DNA of 64,000 nt from Acidobacteriota bacterium (lineage in GTDB: Bacteria > Acidobacteriota > Vicinamibacteria > Vicinamibacterales > UBA8438): NCBI GenBank assembly GCA_009838525.1, contig VXRJ01000018.1:583087-647086 (forward strand), given 5' to 3'. Both the position numbers and the translations under genes were made by a program. Shown here one piece after another: positions 37,907-47,282 of this stretch (within the stretch, counting starts at the first letter, position 1; every line of letters begins with the position of its first letter). The notes below the pieces were generated by a model that searched no databases, was not told the DNA's origin, and saw only the letters and a list, made by a program, of their open reading frames with translations.

Positions 37907-39478
37907 GTGCATCGAACCGCAAGCCCGCGGCCCGGAGATTGCAAATGGTTTCTGCCAGTTGGTCGTGGCGACCTGCTTGCGATCCTGAGCGCGGTTCCCC
38001 TGGCATGCACGCCCGTCGCGTTCGGGCAGACCGCACCCGTCGGAATCAGCATCGGCACCGTGATGACAACTGTCCTGGCGGAGAGCCCCGACATCGAGCG
38101 GAGCACCCTCGCGATCGAAGCAGACGCTGCCGACCGGATCACCGCCGCCAGCCCGTTCGATTTCCGAATGCGCACGACGGTAGGCGGCGGGCGCGACAAC
38201 ATCGAGGTGAGCGGGGCGCTCGCGCCGACCGGCAACCTGACCACGCTCCTCTCGGGGACAAAGCTCTTCCGGTCCGGCGTCGCCATCTCTGCGGACGCTT
38301 CACTCGGAAGGTCCCGCGGTCTAGGCTCCCTGTCGCTCAATCAGGCGGACTCGTCGGTCTCCATCCGTGTCCCGTTGGCCGGCGGGCGCAAGGGGGGCGC
38401 AGCGGCAGGTATCGAACGCTCGGCGGAGCAATCGTATCGAGCAGCTCTGTTGGATCGCAGTCACGTGTCGGCCCTCGCGGTATTGCAGGCAGTTGCAGGG
38501 TACTGGCAGTACGCCGCCGCGCAGGAGCGACTCGAAATCCACCGGGCTTCGGCCGAGCGTGCGGAAGTCCTGGTTGAAGTCACGCGGGCACTGATTCGCG
38601 CGGACGAAAGACCAGCCTCAGATCTCGATCTGGTGACAAGCAACCTGGCCAACAAACGGACCGCCGTATCGGCCTCCGAGCAGGGCGTGATCGACGCCCG
38701 CTACGCCCTGGGCCTCGCAATGGGCCTGCAAGCCGACCAGCTTCAGGGGCTCGGCCTCCCGCTGACGGCCTTTCCGGCTCCCGGAAGAGTCTCGGAGCGC
38801 GGACCCGGCGTGCTACCCGCTGTGTTGGTCCGCATGGCGATTGGCGCACGGCGCGACCTGGCAGCGGCCAGGGCGCGGCGCAACGGCGCGCGGCTCGCGT
38901 GGCAAGGAGCATTGCACGACCTCCGCCCCCGCTGGGACGTCGTAGCGACAGTCGGCCATACGAGCGTTTACCTGAGCCCGAATCAGGAGAAATCCGCCAC
39001 ACCGTTGGGCACGTCGGGCCTCAACACCTTTGTGCAGATGCGATACGAGCCAATCGCGACCAACAGCGCCGCCCGCGGGCTTGCCCTGCGAACGGAAACC
39101 TCGTACCGAACGGCGGCGGTTGCCGCAAACGACCTCACGCGTCGAATTGGAGCCAACGTACTGGCGGCGACTGCGGCGCTCAACAACACCGCAAGCGAGG
39201 TGGTAATCGCCCAGGATGCGGTCCGTCTCTCCGGACGCTCCGTTGAAACCGAAGAAGCGAAGCTCCGCCTCGGACTCGCCACGCTGTTCGACGCGATCCT
39301 GTCCACCGACGCCCTGACAAGTGCACAACTCCGCCTGACGGATGCGCGGTACCGGTACGCCATTGCCCTCGCTCGCCTGCGGTTCGAGACCGGCACGCTC
39401 CTGCAGCACAACGCGGGCGGCGTCTCCGCAGAAACCCATCGTGTCCTGACACTCGAACTGGAGGGCGAATCCCAATGA
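37907..39478 (+). CDS. TolC-family outer-membrane efflux protein of the RiPP export operon
   Basis: 523 aa. A signal-like segment (LLAILSAVPLACTPVAFGQ) precedes a TolC/OEP body with long helical hairpins (for example YRAALLDRSHVSALAVLQAVAGYWQY-type and ETEEAKLRLGLATLFDAILS). Two OEP repeats are evident. It should form the outer-membrane duct for the peptide exported by the two ABC proteins and the HlyD adaptor. GTG 37907 gives the longest frame; it has no good Shine-Dalgarno, so the start is uncertain. Its stop overlaps the next start (ATGA). Confidence 0.82.
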   Translation: MHRTASPRPGDCKWFLPVGRGDLLAILSAVPLACTPVAFGQTAPVGISIGTVMTTVLAESPDIERSTLAIEADAADRITAASPFDFRMRTTVGGGRDNIEVSGALAPTGNLTTLLSGTKLFRSGVAISADASLGRSRGLGSLSLNQADSSVSIRVPLAGGRKGGAAAGIERSAEQSYRAALLDRSHVSALAVLQAVAGYWQYAAAQERLEIHRASAERAEVLVEVTRALIRADERPASDLDLVTSNLANKRTAVSASEQGVIDARYALGLAMGLQADQLQGLGLPLTAFPAPGRVSERGPGVLPAVLVRMAIGARRDLAAARARRNGARLAWQGALHDLRPRWDVVATVGHTSVYLSPNQEKSATPLGTSGLNTFVQMRYEPIATNSAARGLALRTETSYRTAAVAANDLTRRIGANVLAATAALNNTASEVVIAQDAVRLSGRSVETEEAKLRLGLATLFDAILSTDALTSAQLRLTDARYRYAIALARLRFETGTLLQHNAGGVSAETHRVLTLELEGESQ

Positions 39479-40737
39479 GCCGGGATCGAGTGTTTCGAAA
39501 GGTGGCGCTGGACCGCCTCGCCTCTCCCGAGCAGCTCGACAAGCTGCTGCAGGTGACGCGACCGCGCAGTTGGATTGCCCTGGCCGCGCTGGGGTGCCTG
39601 GTTGGATCCGCTGTTGTTTGGGGGTTTGAGGGCAGCATCCCTTCCAGGGTGAGCGGCCAGGGCATCTTGCTCAAGAGCGGCGGCGTCTTGGAAATCGCGA
39701 CGGGCGCGGGCGGCAGGATCACTGATATCGCAGTGAATGTCGGCGATGTGGTTCGGGAGGGGCAGGTCGTGGCCCGAATTGCCCAACCCGACACCCTGAA
39801 CCGCATCCGGCAGGTGCGGCTCGCGCTCGACAACCTCCAGGTCGCACATCGGCTGACGAGGACGCACCGAGAGGAAGAAACCAACCTGCAACTCGCCCAA
39901 CTGGCACAACGTCGTGACGGACTCGAACAGTCAATCGACGCCGCGGCAGCCATCCTCATCTGGCTGGACAGCAAGATGGCCGCACAGGAGCAGCTCGTTG
40001 AACAGGGTCGATTGACGCGACAGGCACTGATTGACACTCGCCGTCAGCGTGACGGAACCGCGGAGGAAATGCGAGCTCGGCAAGACCAGTTGGCGGAGCT
40101 TCGAATCCAGGAAGTGGCAGCGCGAGCCCGTAACGCCCGTACTCTTCAAACCAGTGAATACGAAGTCGCTCGCGCGCGGACGGAACTGACCCAACTTGAG
40201 CGCGAGTTGAAGGAGATGTCCGAAGTGCTCTCCACTTTCTCCGGCCGAGTCATCGAAGTGATGACGGAGCAAGGCGATCTCGTCGCACCAGGACAGCCCT
40301 TGCTCCGGCTGGACCGCACCGGCCGCACTGTCACTGGCCTCGAAGCCGTCGTCTACGTGCCGTCGGCACATGGCAAGCGAATCCGATCCGGCATGACGGT
40401 GCGGATTGCGCCCGCGTCCGTTGCGCCGGAGGAGTATGGCTATCTGCTCGGCACCGTCACCTTCGTTTCGGACTTCCCGACGACATCACGCGCCGTTCAG
40501 CGAACGCTGCGGAATCCGGAACTGGTAGCCGCCCTCACCCGGGGCGACGCGCCGTACGAAATCCGGGTGGACCTGCGTCTTGATCCGACGACGGCAAGCG
40601 GCTACCTCTGGTCGTCATCGGACGGGCCGCCGATCGACATCCTTACCGGCACGCTCTGCAGTGTGCTCATCACGGTGGAGCGACGGCGGCCGATCGACCT
40701 CGTAATCCCCATGATTCGCGATCAGTTCGGGCTGTGA
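39475..40737 (+). CDS. NHLM-type HlyD-family secretion (membrane fusion) protein
   Basis: 420 aa. One membrane helix (about residues 33-52) is followed by a biotinyl-lipoyl half (ATGAGGRITDIAVNVGDVVREGQVVARI), a long coiled-coil hairpin (about 105-245), the second half-motif (GRVIEVMTEQGDLVAPGQPLLRL) and a beta-barrel region. This matches the NHLM bacteriocin secretion protein that links the inner-membrane ABC exporter to TolC. It overlaps tolC and the peptidase/ABC gene by four bases each, so the trio is coupled. Confidence 0.9.
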   Translation: MSRDRVFRKVALDRLASPEQLDKLLQVTRPRSWIALAALGCLVGSAVVWGFEGSIPSRVSGQGILLKSGGVLEIATGAGGRITDIAVNVGDVVREGQVVARIAQPDTLNRIRQVRLALDNLQVAHRLTRTHREEETNLQLAQLAQRRDGLEQSIDAAAAILIWLDSKMAAQEQLVEQGRLTRQALIDTRRQRDGTAEEMRARQDQLAELRIQEVAARARNARTLQTSEYEVARARTELTQLERELKEMSEVLSTFSGRVIEVMTEQGDLVAPGQPLLRLDRTGRTVTGLEAVVYVPSAHGKRIRSGMTVRIAPASVAPEEYGYLLGTVTFVSDFPTTSRAVQRTLRNPELVAALTRGDAPYEIRVDLRLDPTTASGYLWSSSDGPPIDILTGTLCSVLITVERRRPIDLVIPMIRDQFGL

Positions 40738-43031
40738 CCGTGCCTTCCATTCCCGACCGGCTGCTGGCAGTCGTCAGTTCGTTCCGTGCAGGCCTGGAGG
40801 GACTGTCGCTACCTGGGCTTTCGGTCAGGTTTCCCGGGCAACGCCGGATCCACGTCCCGACCGTGTTGCAGATGGAAGCGGTTGAATGCGGCGCAGCCGC
40901 ACTGGCCATGGTGCTCGGCTGGTTTGGCCGTTACGTCCCCCTTGAGGATCTGCGCGTTGCCTGCGGCGTGTCGCGCGACGGAAGCAAGGCTGCCAACATG
41001 CTAAAGGGAGCCAGGCAATACGGCCTCACGGCACGGGGTCTTCGCCGCGAACCGAACGACCTGCGACGGTTGCCGGTCCCGTTGATCGTCCACTGGAATT
41101 TCAACCATTTCGTGGTCCTCGAGGGCTTTGGGCGGGACCGCGTATTCGTCAACGATCCGGCGTCGGGGCCCCGCGCCGTGTCAGTGGAGGAGTTCGATCA
41201 AGCGTTCACCGGCGTCGTGTTGACGTTCGAGCGTGGCGCGGACTTCAGGCGAGGCGGGGCAAGGCGCCGCCTCGTTACGGCACTCCGGCCGCGGCTTGCC
41301 GGATCGTACCCGGCACTCGGCTACGTCGTCGGAACGGGGCTGCTGTTGGTCGTTCCTGGCCTGGTCGTGCCGACCTTCTCCAGGCTCTTCGTCGACGACG
41401 TTCTGGTCCGAGGCGCGGCTGAGTTGGCACGCCCGCTCTTCCTGGCGATGGGAGTCGCCCTGGCGGCAACCGCGACGCTGACGTGGTTGCAGCAACGCTA
41501 CCTGCTGCGGTTGGAGACGAAGTTCGCCGTGACGACGTCAAGCCAGTTTCTCTGGCATGTGATGCATCTTCCGATGCAGTTCTTCTCACAACGATACCCG
41601 GGCGACATCGGTTCTCGTGTAGTCATAAACGACCGGATCGCCTATCTGCTGTCGGGGGAACTGGCGGCCGCCTTCATCAGCGCGTCCATGGCGGTTTTCT
41701 ATGCGGCATTGATGTGGCAATACGACCGAGGGCTCAGCTTCGTAGCAATAGCGACAGCAGTGCTGAATGTCATCGCGTTGAAGTACTTCTCCGCCAAGCG
41801 GGTCCACCTCAATCAGCAGTTACTTCACGAGCAGGCGCGCATGCTCGGCACTGCCATGGGCGGACTGCAGAGCATCGAAACACTAAAGGCGATGGGCGCC
41901 GAATCCGACCTGTTCACCAAGTGGTCCGGCTATCAGGCCAAAGCTGTCGGTGCGGAGCAGCGGCTCAAGCTCCAGACAGAACTCCTGTCGACCGTACCTC
42001 GCCTGCTGATGCCGATCAGTACGGCATGCATCCTGGGGATTGGCGGCCTGCGAGTCATGGACGGAGGGATCAGCATGGGGATGTTGATCGCCTTTCAGGC
42101 CCTGATGCTGGGCTTCATCACCCCAATCAACCGCATGGTGGATCTCGGCAGCACGTTGCAGGAAGTCAAGGGCGACGTAGCGCGCCTCGATGACGTCCTG
42201 TCCGCTACCGCCGAGCTTCACCCGATGGATGACGGTTTCATGGTGATACCGGAGACCGGTACCGGCATGCAACAACCGTTGCAGCCCGCGACCGTCGGTT
42301 TCCAGGTCAAGCTGTCTGGATACCTGGAACTGCGGGACGTCAGCTTCGGCTACAACCCGCTCGAACCACCTCTGGTTGAACGGTTCAGCCTGAGGCTGCA
42401 ACCCGGCCAGCGGGTAGCGCTCGTTGGCGGATCCGGTTGCGGAAAAACGACTATCGCCAGACTTGTCTGTGGCCTCTACCAACCCTGGAACGGCGATGTT
42501 CTCTTCGACGGCCGACCACGGCAGACGATCCCGAGACGATTGATGACCACTTCGTTCTCCGTCGTCGACCAGGACGTATTTCTCTTTGAGGGGTCCATCC
42601 GCGACAACCTGACACTCTGGGACTCAACCGTCGCGGAGGCAGACATGGTGCGTGCGGCGGCTGATGCTTGCATGCATGAAGAGATCTCCGCTCGCCCGGA
42701 TCACTACAACGGCCCGGTCGAGGAGGCCGGGCGCAACTTCAGTGGAGGCCAGAGACAACGTCTCGAAATAGCCCGCGCGTTGGTAACCAACCCGACCGTG
42801 CTCGTGTTGGACGAGGCGACCAGCGCACTTGACCCGACCACCGAGGCCCGGATCGATGACAACCTCCGCCGTCGCGGCTGCACTTGCCTGATTGTTGCTC
42901 ACCGCCTCAGCACCATCCGCGACTGCGACGAGATCATCGTGCTCGATCGGGGAGCGATTACCCAGCGCGGTACGCATGACGAACTGATGGAAACGGACGG
43001 TCCCTACAGCCGGCTCATCGCAGCCGCCTGA
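40734..43031 (+). CDS. NHLM-type peptidase-containing ABC exporter (C39 peptidase/TMD/ATPase)
   Basis: 765 aa from GTG 40734. The N-terminal C39 peptidase has its catalytic Cys52 in QMEAVECGAAALAM, His125 in NFNHFVVLEGF and Asp141 in VNDPASG. Six membrane helices follow (about 190-470), then the ATPase with Walker A GGSGCGKTTI, signature FSGGQRQRLEIARAL, Walker B LVLDEATSALD and a switch His in VAHRLST. It should cut the precursors after the Gly-Gly at leader position 83 and export the core. Catalytic residues are all present. Confidence 0.95.
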   Translation: MTVPSIPDRLLAVVSSFRAGLEGLSLPGLSVRFPGQRRIHVPTVLQMEAVECGAAALAMVLGWFGRYVPLEDLRVACGVSRDGSKAANMLKGARQYGLTARGLRREPNDLRRLPVPLIVHWNFNHFVVLEGFGRDRVFVNDPASGPRAVSVEEFDQAFTGVVLTFERGADFRRGGARRRLVTALRPRLAGSYPALGYVVGTGLLLVVPGLVVPTFSRLFVDDVLVRGAAELARPLFLAMGVALAATATLTWLQQRYLLRLETKFAVTTSSQFLWHVMHLPMQFFSQRYPGDIGSRVVINDRIAYLLSGELAAAFISASMAVFYAALMWQYDRGLSFVAIATAVLNVIALKYFSAKRVHLNQQLLHEQARMLGTAMGGLQSIETLKAMGAESDLFTKWSGYQAKAVGAEQRLKLQTELLSTVPRLLMPISTACILGIGGLRVMDGGISMGMLIAFQALMLGFITPINRMVDLGSTLQEVKGDVARLDDVLSATAELHPMDDGFMVIPETGTGMQQPLQPATVGFQVKLSGYLELRDVSFGYNPLEPPLVERFSLRLQPGQRVALVGGSGCGKTTIARLVCGLYQPWNGDVLFDGRPRQTIPRRLMTTSFSVVDQDVFLFEGSIRDNLTLWDSTVAEADMVRAAADACMHEEISARPDHYNGPVEEAGRNFSGGQRQRLEIARALVTNPTVLVLDEATSALDPTTEARIDDNLRRRGCTCLIVAHRLSTIRDCDEIIVLDRGAITQRGTHDELMETDGPYSRLIAAA

Positions 43032-43056
43032 CGGCGAGCCCGACCGGACGCACACG

Positions 43057-46020
43057 ATGGAGATGAACGAGACGAGACATCGGGGAGTGACGCTGTTCTC
43101 CAAGTGCGATCCTGCCTACGAGACGGGGGCCAACCACCCGTTCCTGCTGGACGACGGCTCGGTGTGGTTCGTGCAGCAGGGAAGCCTGGACGTCTTCTGC
43201 CTCCGCCACAGCGCCGACGGCAAACTGTCCGGCCGAACGCTCGTGACTCGGATTGAAGAGGGAAGCTGCCTGGTTGGGGCGACCGCGGTCAGGGAAAGCG
43301 GCGGATCTCCGGGTGCGCTTCAGGCGGTGTCCCGCCCTGGAACGACGCTGCGCCACCTGGCCCCGGCAACCGCCCGCAAGCGGTTCGGGGAACCACAGGC
43401 GCGTGATGACGCGGCCCACCTTCTTGACCGCTGGATCGACGCGGTTTGTACTGGGCTGACCACCGACCCTCGGCCGCGGGACTGCCGTCCAGTCAGGCAA
43501 ACGTCAAGTGTCCATCTCGCAAGAGGGGCAGCCGTCTCTTCGTTCAGTGGCGTTTCCTGGATTGCTCACCGCAAGGGCCGGTCGCGGTTGCTCGGGCAGG
43601 CCGCGCTTCCCATGGATGCGGCGCTGATTCCGTGCACGAAGCACATCTGGTTCGAGACCTACTGCCCGGCGGACGTGGCGGTACTCAGCACTCGGACCGT
43701 CCTGGCAACGGACGACATCTGGGCCGCGCTTGCCAACTTCCAGTCAGTCGTCATCCAGTGCGCTCTCTTGCGGATGGAACAGGCCGCAAAAACCGAGGCT
43801 GCCCGGCAGCAACGTCGCGACCTCAACCGGGTCGAATTGCTGACCGGTGCATTTGCCGACCTGCTTGCCGCGTACAACGCCTCGACCACCGGGTTGGCCG
43901 GCGACGTGAACAGGCCTGCGCGTACAGACGCAAGGAACAACGGCGACGGCGACGCGTCGTTCGCCAGGGCATGCGGCTTGATCGGAGACGGACTCGGCCT
44001 GCAGATCGCGACGGCGCCGAGCCGCGAGAGGGCGCCGGCAACCGACCCGGTGACGGCAGCGGCGAGGGCTTCCGGTATGCGTGTCCGGCAAGTTCTGCTG
44101 GAAGAGGGCTGGTGGCGAACCGATAGCGGCCCCCTACTCGCGCGGACTGAGGGCGAGCCGGCCCGATGGGTCGCCCTCCTGCAGGAAGCACCCGGACGCT
44201 ACCTGCTTCACGGCCCCTCTGCTGCGGACGTTCCGCAGCGCGTAACGGGCGCCGTGGCGAAGACGCTGGCGCCTGTCGCCCACAGCTTCTATCGGCCATT
44301 CCCGGCGAGCGGGCTTTCGTTCCGCGGGATTCTGCGGTTCGCCGCCCGCGGATGCGGCCGGGACCTGACGAGGATAGTCCTGCTTGGCCTGGCCGGCGGT
44401 CTGCTCGGCCTGCTGACACCGGTCGCCACGGGCGCGTTGTTCAACACGATCATCCCGAGCGCGGAGCGCGATCAACTGTGGCAAGTGACCTCGATTCTCC
44501 TCGCCGGCGCCATCGCCACCGGGATGTTCGAATTGGGTCGGCGGCTGTCACTCGTTAGGCTCGACGGCCGGCTGGGCGCGACCGTACAGGCTGCGGTCTG
44601 GGATCGACTACTCAGTTTGCCGCTGGGGTTCTTTCGACCCTACTCGGCCGGCGACCTTGCGGTGCGCGCCATGGGCATCGATACGATGCGGCAGACACTG
44701 TCGGGCGCTGGTGTGACCGCGGCGCTGGGCGGAATGTTCTCGCTCTCGAACATCGGGCTCCTCTTCTACTACGGAGGAAACCTCGCGTGGTGGGCCGTCT
44801 TTCTACTCGTAGCCGCCATCGGCGCAACGCTGACGATTGGCTGCGGGCAGCTTCGGCTGCAACGCCGTATCGTCCCCCTCAGCACGAGGACTTCCGGCCT
44901 GGTCCTCCAGCTGCTGAACGGCATCTCCAAGCTCCGCGTCGCGGCTGCCGAAGGGCATGCGTTTGCCCAGTGGGCCAACCTGTTCAGTCAGCAGCGTCGC
45001 CTTCAAATACGGTCGCGCACGGTGAGCAACTCGCTCATCGTCTTCAATGCCATCTTTCCCTCTCTGGGCATGCTGGTGATCATGGCCGCGGCAACGGCAG
45101 GCGGGACTGCCGTCGCGGCGATACGGACAGGCGACTACCTTGCCTTCTCCGCAGCCTTCGGCGCCTGCCTCGCGGCATCGGTTTCGCTGAGCACCGCGGC
45201 GATCGAAGCGCTGGGCCTGGTGCCCGTCTACGAGGCGGTCAGGCCGATTCTGGCTGCAGCACCAGAAACGACCGACGCCGAGCGCGATCCCGGGGTGCTG
45301 AGCGGCCGGATCGAAGCGCAACACCTGACGTTCAGCTACCGGCCGGACGTGCCGGCCACGCTGATCGATGTGTCACTTTCGGTGCGGCCGGGTGAGTTCG
45401 TTGCGATCGTGGGACCGTCCGGATCCGGGAAGTCGACCCTGCTTCGCCTGCTGCTTGGCTTCGAACCACCAGACACGGGCTCGGTCTACTTCGATGGCCA
45501 AGACCTGGCCGGACTCGACGTGCGCGCTGTCCGCTCGCAGGTCGGCGTAGTCCTGCAATCGGGACGTATCATGGCAGGCGATCTCTTCACGAATATTGTC
45601 GGCTCGAGCATCCACACCCTGGATGACGCGTGGGCCGCAGCCCGCATGGCGGGACTTGATGACGACATTCGCGCCATGCCCATGGGAATGCACACCGTGG
45701 TCAGCGAGGGCGCCAATACCCTGTCCGGCGGGCAGCGCCAGCGGCTGCTGATCGCCCGGGCGATCGTCAACCGGCCGCGCATGCTCTTCTTTGACGAAGC
45801 GACCAGCGCCCTCGATAACCGTACGCAGGCGATCGTCAGCACCAGCCTCGCACAATTGAGCGCAACGCGCATCGTTATCGCCCACCGCCTCAGCACGATC
45901 GAACACGCGGATCGGATTCTCGTCATGGAACGGGGTGGCATCGTCCAATCCGGGCGATACGCCACGCTAATCAACCGGGATGGGCCTTTTGCCGAGCTGG
46001 CAAGCAGGCAGATGGCCTGA
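43057..46020 (+). CDS. NHLM-type ABC transporter ATP-binding/permease protein with N-terminal cupin-like domain
   Basis: 987 aa. The N-terminal region (about 20-130) resembles the cNMP/cupin-like domain of NHLM ABC proteins (FLLDDGSVWFVQQGSLDVF), followed by a long linker. Membrane helices span about 430-710, and the ATPase has GPSGSGKSTLL, LSGGQRQRLLIARAIV and LFFDEATSALD. There is no peptidase domain; such proteins accompany the C39 exporter and probably form a heterodimer or a second translocator. It begins 25 bases after its partner. Confidence 0.92.
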   Translation: MEMNETRHRGVTLFSKCDPAYETGANHPFLLDDGSVWFVQQGSLDVFCLRHSADGKLSGRTLVTRIEEGSCLVGATAVRESGGSPGALQAVSRPGTTLRHLAPATARKRFGEPQARDDAAHLLDRWIDAVCTGLTTDPRPRDCRPVRQTSSVHLARGAAVSSFSGVSWIAHRKGRSRLLGQAALPMDAALIPCTKHIWFETYCPADVAVLSTRTVLATDDIWAALANFQSVVIQCALLRMEQAAKTEAARQQRRDLNRVELLTGAFADLLAAYNASTTGLAGDVNRPARTDARNNGDGDASFARACGLIGDGLGLQIATAPSRERAPATDPVTAAARASGMRVRQVLLEEGWWRTDSGPLLARTEGEPARWVALLQEAPGRYLLHGPSAADVPQRVTGAVAKTLAPVAHSFYRPFPASGLSFRGILRFAARGCGRDLTRIVLLGLAGGLLGLLTPVATGALFNTIIPSAERDQLWQVTSILLAGAIATGMFELGRRLSLVRLDGRLGATVQAAVWDRLLSLPLGFFRPYSAGDLAVRAMGIDTMRQTLSGAGVTAALGGMFSLSNIGLLFYYGGNLAWWAVFLLVAAIGATLTIGCGQLRLQRRIVPLSTRTSGLVLQLLNGISKLRVAAAEGHAFAQWANLFSQQRRLQIRSRTVSNSLIVFNAIFPSLGMLVIMAAATAGGTAVAAIRTGDYLAFSAAFGACLAASVSLSTAAIEALGLVPVYEAVRPILAAAPETTDAERDPGVLSGRIEAQHLTFSYRPDVPATLIDVSLSVRPGEFVAIVGPSGSGKSTLLRLLLGFEPPDTGSVYFDGQDLAGLDVRAVRSQVGVVLQSGRIMAGDLFTNIVGSSIHTLDDAWAAARMAGLDDDIRAMPMGMHTVVSEGANTLSGGQRQRLLIARAIVNRPRMLFFDEATSALDNRTQAIVSTSLAQLSATRIVIAHRLSTIEHADRILVMERGGIVQSGRYATLINRDGPFAELASRQMA

Positions 46021-46072
46021 TTTGGCAGGAACGGCGGCATCCATACGCGGTCACGCGCGCCGGAGGCAAGGA

Positions 46073-47281
46073 ATGGGACGCTGGAATCTTGAACCCCTGC
46101 GTAACGCAATGGTCTCGATCGTACTGGCGGGGTTGCTCGGTACCGCTATGACCGGGTGTCAGGAGCATGAGTTCGCCAGAGGAGAGGAACAGACGCTCGC
46201 AGGGGGCCCGATCACCATTGCTGTGATCTGGCCGTGGGAATCGCGGGGAATGCTGCTCTACGGAGAAGGGCTGCAACTAGCGCTCGATGAAGTCAACGGC
46301 GCCGGCGGCCCCCTGGGCCGGCCGCTGGTCGTGCTGCGGGAAGACGATCACGAATCGGTGGATCGCGGACGAGTCGTAGCGCAGCGTCTCGCGCAGAACC
46401 ATGACGTTGTCGCAGTGGTCGGTCACCTGCAGTCGTATGTGTCTCTTCCGGCGGCGGCCATCTATGACCTCTCCGGCCTGGTGCATGTTGCGCCGACCGC
46501 GACCGACCCGCGGCTGACGCAGCAGGGTTACCGCCGGCTGTTTCGCATCACCTTCACGGATCGGGAGACGGGTGCGCAGATGGCTGACGTCGCCGCGTCC
46601 CGTGGCTACCGTCGTCTGGCCATCTACTACATTCGAAACGCCTACGGGCGGAGCCTGGCGAACGCGTTCGAGGAGCAGGCGATTGAACGACGACTCGTAG
46701 TGGCGGATCGTCAGTCGTACGACCCGGACACGACGACCGGAAACCGCACCCTGTCAGACATCCTGACTGCCTGGCAAGACCTGGCGCTCGACGCGGTATT
46801 CGTTGCCGGAGAGCCGCGACAGGCCGCCACGATGATCGAGGCTGCGCGCGCCAGGGGGATCGGGGCCGTGATGCTCGGGGGCGACGCACTCGGCACGGTC
46901 GACTTCATCGATCGGGGCGGTGCGGCCGTAGAGGGAACCATCATTGCCACGGCATTCCACCCGCACGATCAACGCGAGGAAGTGCAGCGGTTCGCGGCGG
47001 GATTTCGGCAGCAGTACGGCCTGGAGCCGGATGCATCCGCAGCTCTCGGATACGACGCGGTTCATCTGATTGCCCACGGCATCGAGACGGCGAGATCGGT
47101 CGAGCCGGACCGAGTGGCGGACGCACTGCGCGCGACACGAGACTGGCGCGGCGTCACCGGTCGAGTGACATTCACCGACGCGGGAGAGCTGCTGGATCGC
47201 TCGCTCGGCACGGTCGTCGTGCGCAACGGCGGTTTCGACTGGCTGGGCGGTGCACGCGCCAATCCTCCGGAGAACGACTGA
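46073..47281 (+). CDS. Periplasmic substrate-binding lipoprotein (branched-chain amino-acid type)
   Basis: 402 aa from ATG 46073 with GGAGG upstream. A lipobox (TAMTGC) makes it a lipoprotein. The fold is the two-lobe Peripla_BP type: LQLALDEVNGAGGPLGRPL, VAVVGHLQSYVSLPAAAIYDLSGLVHVAPTATDP, YGRSLANAF, FVAGEPRQAATMIEAA and GYDAVHLIAHGIETA. It is like the ligand-binding proteins of LIV-type transporters or sensors, but no permease genes are adjacent. In a RiPP export operon (52 bases after the ABC protein) it may bind the product or a small ligand. The ligand is unknown. Confidence 0.82.
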   Translation: MGRWNLEPLRNAMVSIVLAGLLGTAMTGCQEHEFARGEEQTLAGGPITIAVIWPWESRGMLLYGEGLQLALDEVNGAGGPLGRPLVVLREDDHESVDRGRVVAQRLAQNHDVVAVVGHLQSYVSLPAAAIYDLSGLVHVAPTATDPRLTQQGYRRLFRITFTDRETGAQMADVAASRGYRRLAIYYIRNAYGRSLANAFEEQAIERRLVVADRQSYDPDTTTGNRTLSDILTAWQDLALDAVFVAGEPRQAATMIEAARARGIGAVMLGGDALGTVDFIDRGGAAVEGTIIATAFHPHDQREEVQRFAAGFRQQYGLEPDASAALGYDAVHLIAHGIETARSVEPDRVADALRATRDWRGVTGRVTFTDAGELLDRSLGTVVVRNGGFDWLGGARANPPEND

Positions 47282-47282
47282 A

